A stretch of DNA of 64,000 bases from Rhodovarius crocodyli. Lineage in GTDB: Bacteria > Pseudomonadota > Alphaproteobacteria > Acetobacterales > Acetobacteraceae. The notes under the pieces are model-generated. The model was not told where the DNA came from, made no database searches, and saw only the letters and a list, made by a program, of their open reading frames with translations. Positions within the stretch are counted from its first letter, which is position 1, and each line of letters begins with the position of its first letter. The stretch is from contig NZ_SACL01000004.1 of the NCBI RefSeq assembly GCF_004005855.1, positions 310,001 through 374,000 of the forward strand, given 5' to 3'. This document shows, piece by piece, positions 61,460 to 64,000 of this stretch. The translations under genes were made by a program, and so were the position numbers.

Positions 61460-61892
61460 GGTCGCCATTGAGGTGACGCATATCGATGTCGAGGCGGGCG
61501 TCCGCTACTGGGAGGACGCCACGGTCAACGGCGTTGCCGACGAGGATGGCACCCTGATCCCCGGCCGCGTGGGCGAGCACTGGAAGGTGCGCATCCGGCT
61601 TGCCGATGGCGTGGTGGAGGACTGGCCGGCGGGAACCACCGCCGATATCCACTACAAGGTCTGCGACGAGGGCCAGTACTGGCTTTCTGATGCCTCCAGG
61701 CAGCGGCAGATGAAGTGGGCCGGCTACTATGTGCCCAACGATTTCCTATGCCACGGCGGCAGAGGCTACGGCGACTACATCATCCTGGAGATTGATGGGG
61801 CCGGGGTGATCCAAGGGTATCAGCAGCCCACCATCGACGACGAAGAGTGGCAAGTCGTGGAGCCGGCCGCCCAGGAGCGCAACGATGGCTGA
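61437..61892 (+). CDS. Hypothetical protein, beta-rich
   Basis: 151 residues. HIDVEAGVRYWEDATVNGVA and KVRIRLADGVVEDWPAGTTA suggest an all-beta fold. No family recognised. ATG at 61437 lies inside the preceding small gene; overlaps the next gene by 8 bases. Confidence 0.6.
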   Translation: MKVTVSHKVAIEVTHIDVEAGVRYWEDATVNGVADEDGTLIPGRVGEHWKVRIRLADGVVEDWPAGTTADIHYKVCDEGQYWLSDASRQRQMKWAGYYVPNDFLCHGGRGYGDYIILEIDGAGVIQGYQQPTIDDEEWQVVEPAAQERNDG

Positions 61893-62175
61893 CCACGCTC
61901 TTCCGATGCCCGGCATCATCATCGAGACCCTGGCGGGCCAGTGCCCGGTCGAGGCCGAGGGCACCATCGACGGCGAGCCCTTCTACTTCCGGTCGCGCGG
62001 CGCCCACTGGACGCTGGGCATCGGCGGAGAGGTGATCGGCGATCCCCGGTGGCAGTACCGCGAGCCCTACGGCACCTGGCCGGACGCCGGCTACATCACC
62101 GAGGAACAGGCTCGCCGCTTCATCGCGGAGGGCGCTGCGCGCTACCGCGCCGCTGCGGAGGTCGCCGATGCCTGA
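61885..62175 (+). CDS. Hypothetical island protein
   Basis: 96 residues. The sequence IIIETLAGQCPVEAEGTIDG then FYFRSRGAHWTLGIGG is a pattern seen in phage hypothetical proteins, followed by an acidic/Arg helix (EEQARRFIAEGAARYRAAA). Function unknown. Confidence 0.6.
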   Translation: MADHALPMPGIIIETLAGQCPVEAEGTIDGEPFYFRSRGAHWTLGIGGEVIGDPRWQYREPYGTWPDAGYITEEQARRFIAEGAARYRAAAEVADA

Positions 62176-62263
62176 GCTCCTTGCCGTGGCGATCGGCTGC
62201 TTCGTGGCTGGCTGGTGGTGCGGAGAGCGCTATCTGCGCCGCCGCCGGCGGTCGCGCCTATGA
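62168..62263 (+). CDS. Tiny membrane protein
   Basis: 31 residues: MPELLAVAIGCFVAGWWCGE then a run of Arg, i.e. one short transmembrane helix with a strongly basic cytoplasmic end. ATG at 62168 overlaps the preceding stop and its own stop overlaps the next ATG (ATGA), which supports it as a real gene. Such proteins in phages may be holin-like, but this is speculation. Confidence 0.5.
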   Translation: MPELLAVAIGCFVAGWWCGERYLRRRRRSRL

Positions 62264-62541
62264 GCACCGCACCCGTCGCCCGCGCCCGCGAGGCGCGCAT
62301 CCGCGAGATCGCCACCGCCCGCTGGACCGCCACGCCCCAGCGCGGCGACTGGTGGTTCAACACCCACCACCAGAACTACCAGGCCGTGCTGCGCGCGGGC
62401 CCGTTCTGCGTGGTGGACGCGCATCTGGTCGAGATGACCGACGCCCAATTCGAGCGCTGGCTCAGCCGGGTCCAGGAGATCCGAGGCAATGCCCAGCGCG
62501 CCCTGGCCGCAGAGGCCATGCCCTCGGAGGAAGCAGCATGA
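62260..62541 (+). CDS. Hypothetical island protein
   Basis: 93 residues, start MSTAPVARAREARIREIATA, with a Trp-rich core (QRGDWWFNTHHQNYQAVLRA). Unknown function. ATG at 62260 is coupled to the tiny membrane protein gene and the stop overlaps the next start. Confidence 0.6.
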   Translation: MSTAPVARAREARIREIATARWTATPQRGDWWFNTHHQNYQAVLRAGPFCVVDAHLVEMTDAQFERWLSRVQEIRGNAQRALAAEAMPSEEAA

Positions 62542-63095
62542 GCAACCGCACCCTGATCGAGCTGAACCACGACTACTGCCCGAACCCGCGCGACGACGCG
62601 GCACTGCTGGACTGGGCTCGCGCCATGGTCCGGTACATGGGTGGCGCCGACCCCGCCGATCTGCCGCAGGGGGTGGTGCGCAAGCACTTCCGGCATCACT
62701 CCGAGCCGTGCCCGATGGAGGCCGGCCCCACTGGCGGCGTCACCGCAGCCGATCTCATCGCGCTGAGGCGGCATCTCGACCGTGCTGCAGAACAGGTGAG
62801 CGACCTTCAAGGCAAGGTCATCAGCACGCGATCGAGATTCGACGCGGACACCTTCGCCCTTGCTGGGGACGAGGTGCTGCCCGGCTACGGTGTCGCCGAG
62901 GCCCTCGATTTCCAGGACTTCCTGGTTCCAGTGGAGGTGCATGCCTGGGCGATCGTGCGCCGCGTTTGGGCCGTCCGCGTCCCGATTGGCGACGCTGACG
63001 GCAACCATGATGGCGACGAAATCATGGAGTTCGCCACCAAGGACGAGGCCGAGGCCTTCGTGAAGTCCGTGGAGACGCCCGATGCAACCGAATGA
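62538..63095 (+). CDS. Hypothetical phage-type protein
   Basis: 185 residues. The N-terminus MSNRTLIELNHDYCPNPRDD resembles a conserved start found in many phage hypotheticals. The rest has no recognised family. Overlaps the next gene by 14 bases. Confidence 0.62.
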   Translation: MSNRTLIELNHDYCPNPRDDAALLDWARAMVRYMGGADPADLPQGVVRKHFRHHSEPCPMEAGPTGGVTAADLIALRRHLDRAAEQVSDLQGKVISTRSRFDADTFALAGDEVLPGYGVAEALDFQDFLVPVEVHAWAIVRRVWAVRVPIGDADGNHDGDEIMEFATKDEAEAFVKSVETPDATE

Positions 63096-63462
63096 AGCCC
63101 TCATCCGCGCGGTGGCCAAGGCCGCGTGCCCGGGCCGCGAGCCCTGCAAGGACGACCTCTGGCAGGCGGAGATCTACATCCGCGCCCTGGCCGAGGTCAG
63201 CCCTGAGGTTCGCATGGTGCTGTCCGACAGGGACGAGGACCAGGCCTTCATCATCCGGCACGCCGATCCCGACTGCCCGGACATCGTGTTCTCCGGGTGC
63301 GGTGCGCGGGAGGGCGCCTACCGTCGCTATGCTCGGCGCCTCGCCGCCTGGAACTGCGACCTCTTCCAGCTGATTTGCGGCAGCCAGCACAAGGATGAGG
63401 TGCGGCGCCGGATCCTGCAGGAGAGCCGCCGCGCGCAGCAGGAGGGGCCCCGTGCAGCTTGA
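63082..63462 (+). CDS. Hypothetical protein with PGR-LW repeat unit (copy 1)
   Basis: 126 residues. Its first 45 residues (AKAACPGREPCKDDLWQAEI then RALAEVSPEVRMVL) are similar to the whole of the next small protein, suggesting tandem duplication. The C-terminal half is charged. Function unknown. Confidence 0.6.
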   Translation: MQPNEALIRAVAKAACPGREPCKDDLWQAEIYIRALAEVSPEVRMVLSDRDEDQAFIIRHADPDCPDIVFSGCGAREGAYRRYARRLAAWNCDLFQLICGSQHKDEVRRRILQESRRAQQEGPRAA

Positions 63463-63625
63463 CCCCCAACTGTGCGAGCGCCTGGCCCGCAAGGTCTGGC
63501 CGGGCCGCAAGCCCTCCAAGGCCAACCTCTGGAACACAACCGCGCTGCTCGGCGCCCTGTGCGAGGAGGTCCCCGAGATCGCGGACGTCCTCGGGGCGCG
63601 GCTGGCCGCAGGTGAACCGAAATGA
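63452..63625 (+). CDS. Small hypothetical protein (copy 2 of the PGR-LW unit)
   Basis: 57 residues from a GTG at 63452: ARKVWPGRKPSKANLWNTTA then GALCEEVPEIADVL. Similar to the N-terminus of the preceding protein. Overlaps that gene by 11 bases and the next by 4. Confidence 0.55.
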   Translation: MQLDPQLCERLARKVWPGRKPSKANLWNTTALLGALCEEVPEIADVLGARLAAGEPK

Positions 63626-63957
63626 ACCGCCGCATCCTGAAGAAGCAGTGCAAGCGCGCCATGGAGGTGCTGATCCAGCACCACGGCTACCGCGCGTCCT
63701 CCTTCAAGGCGGCGACTGGCGACGAGTGCATCGTCGTCCTGGCAAAGGGCTTCGACCGCCGGCAGCTGGACGATGGCAGGCCCGAACCAGACTGGGCCTG
63801 GCTGCACCCCGGCCCCCTGAAGGGCACGCCGCTGTTCTACCGGCAGGTCAACCACGAGCACGACGAGTGGGACCACAAGCTTCCCACCGAGGAGCTCGCC
63901 GACATCACTACGGACTGGTCAGGGTTTCTGGCCCCGGCTGGAAGCGAGGCAGCATGA
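63622..63957 (+). CDS. Hypothetical island protein
   Basis: 111 residues with a basic N-terminus (NRRILKKQCKRAMEVLIQHH) and an acidic, aromatic C-terminal half (PDWAWLHPGPLKGTPLFYRQ). No family recognised. Coupled to neighbours by ATGA overlaps at both ends. Confidence 0.58.
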   Translation: MNRRILKKQCKRAMEVLIQHHGYRASSFKAATGDECIVVLAKGFDRRQLDDGRPEPDWAWLHPGPLKGTPLFYRQVNHEHDEWDHKLPTEELADITTDWSGFLAPAGSEAA

Positions 63958-64000
63958 GCAAGCTCCGCATCAGCGCTCTGGTGCTGCTCGCGATCGCGGG
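63954..64000 (+). CDS. Start of an exported or membrane protein (cut by window edge)
   Basis: Only 15 codons are present, MSKLRISALVLLAIA, which look like a signal peptide or transmembrane helix. ATG at 63954 overlaps the preceding stop (ATGA). Nothing more can be said. Confidence 0.5.
   Translation, partial: MSKLRISALVLLAIA

Larger units (their letters stand above)
54764..64000. mobile_element. Left part of an integrated prophage or integrative element
   Basis: From the tRNA-Thr fragment to the right edge, all genes are on the plus strand, most overlap the next by 1-8 bases (ATGA/GTGA/TGATG), many are under 130 codons, and few match housekeeping families. Contents include DnaG-type primase, MarR, RNA-ligase-fold, ASCH-like, DUF1643 and zinc-ribbon proteins, typical of phage early regions. 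No integrase or structural genes are in view; they and the intact tRNA should be beyond 64,000. Phage versus ICE cannot be decided here. Confidence 0.8.

Overview
The window is about 64 kb of very GC-rich chromosome. Gene families point to an alphaproteobacterium of the Acetobacteraceae (Roseomonas-like). The evidence is the rpmH-rnpA-yidD-yidC-yihA-argB block, the five-step histidine pathway that uses HutF, orphan Bug-type (tripartite tricarboxylate) solute receptors, and a bdhA-patatin pair. This placement is an inference from gene content; no 16S or other marker is in view.

Layout. 1-9,881: histidine utilisation region. A leftward operon (polar amino acid ABC transporter and hutF, which runs off the left edge) diverges from a rightward operon (2OG-Fe(II) oxygenase, hutC, hutU, hutH, hutI, thioesterase). 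A 14-bp palindrome with a TTGACA box lies between them. 9,945-16,372: class I aldolase with a textbook terminator, PxpA, a DUF2254 membrane protein, a YbaL/Kef-type antiporter and an orphan RTX protein. 16,415-24,257: amidase and beta-lactamase-fold protein (divergent), a small protein that resembles the edema factor/CyaA/ExoY nucleotidyl cyclases, a glycolate-oxidase-type flavoprotein, an SRPBCC protein, a GMC oxidoreductase and an acyl-CoA dehydrogenase, ending in an AT-rich cluster of hairpins. 24,271-36,397: cupin, Tim44-like protein, class III aminotransferase, two tiny membrane proteins, MATE, DadA-like oxidase, a catabolic operon (TauD, FAH-fold hydrolase, Bug receptor, malate/lactate dehydrogenase), a LysR regulator and an MFS transporter. 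36,461-40,629: the conserved rpmH-to-argB block, with a good promoter. 40,842-54,763: bdhA-patatin, HxlR/SDR pair, aldehyde dehydrogenase, a papain-like cysteine peptidase, tyrS, a DapA-family enzyme, GT2, a uracil-DNA-glycosylase-like protein, a 2-hydroxyacid dehydrogenase, AraC, PaiB-like, Bug receptor, and an NlpC/P60-like protein with a two-TM partner.

54,764 to the right edge is a different kind of DNA. It starts with the 3' half of a tRNA-Thr(CGT) gene, the footprint of integration into a tRNA, followed by about 250 bp rich in repeats and then about twenty tightly overlapping rightward genes. These include a complete DnaG-type primase, a MarR-type regulator, an RNA-ligase-fold protein, an ASCH-like protein, DUF1643, a nonapeptide-repeat protein and many tiny unknowns. 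I read this as the left end of a prophage or integrative element whose integrase and intact tRNA lie to the right of the window.

The signals most worth a second look are the cyclase-like protein (18,665-19,372), the NlpC/P60-like plus two-TM cassette beside the att site, the oxygenase built into the hut operon, a palindrome shared by two distant promoters, the AT-rich hairpin cluster, and the island control region. No CRISPR array, transposase or intact RNA gene was found.
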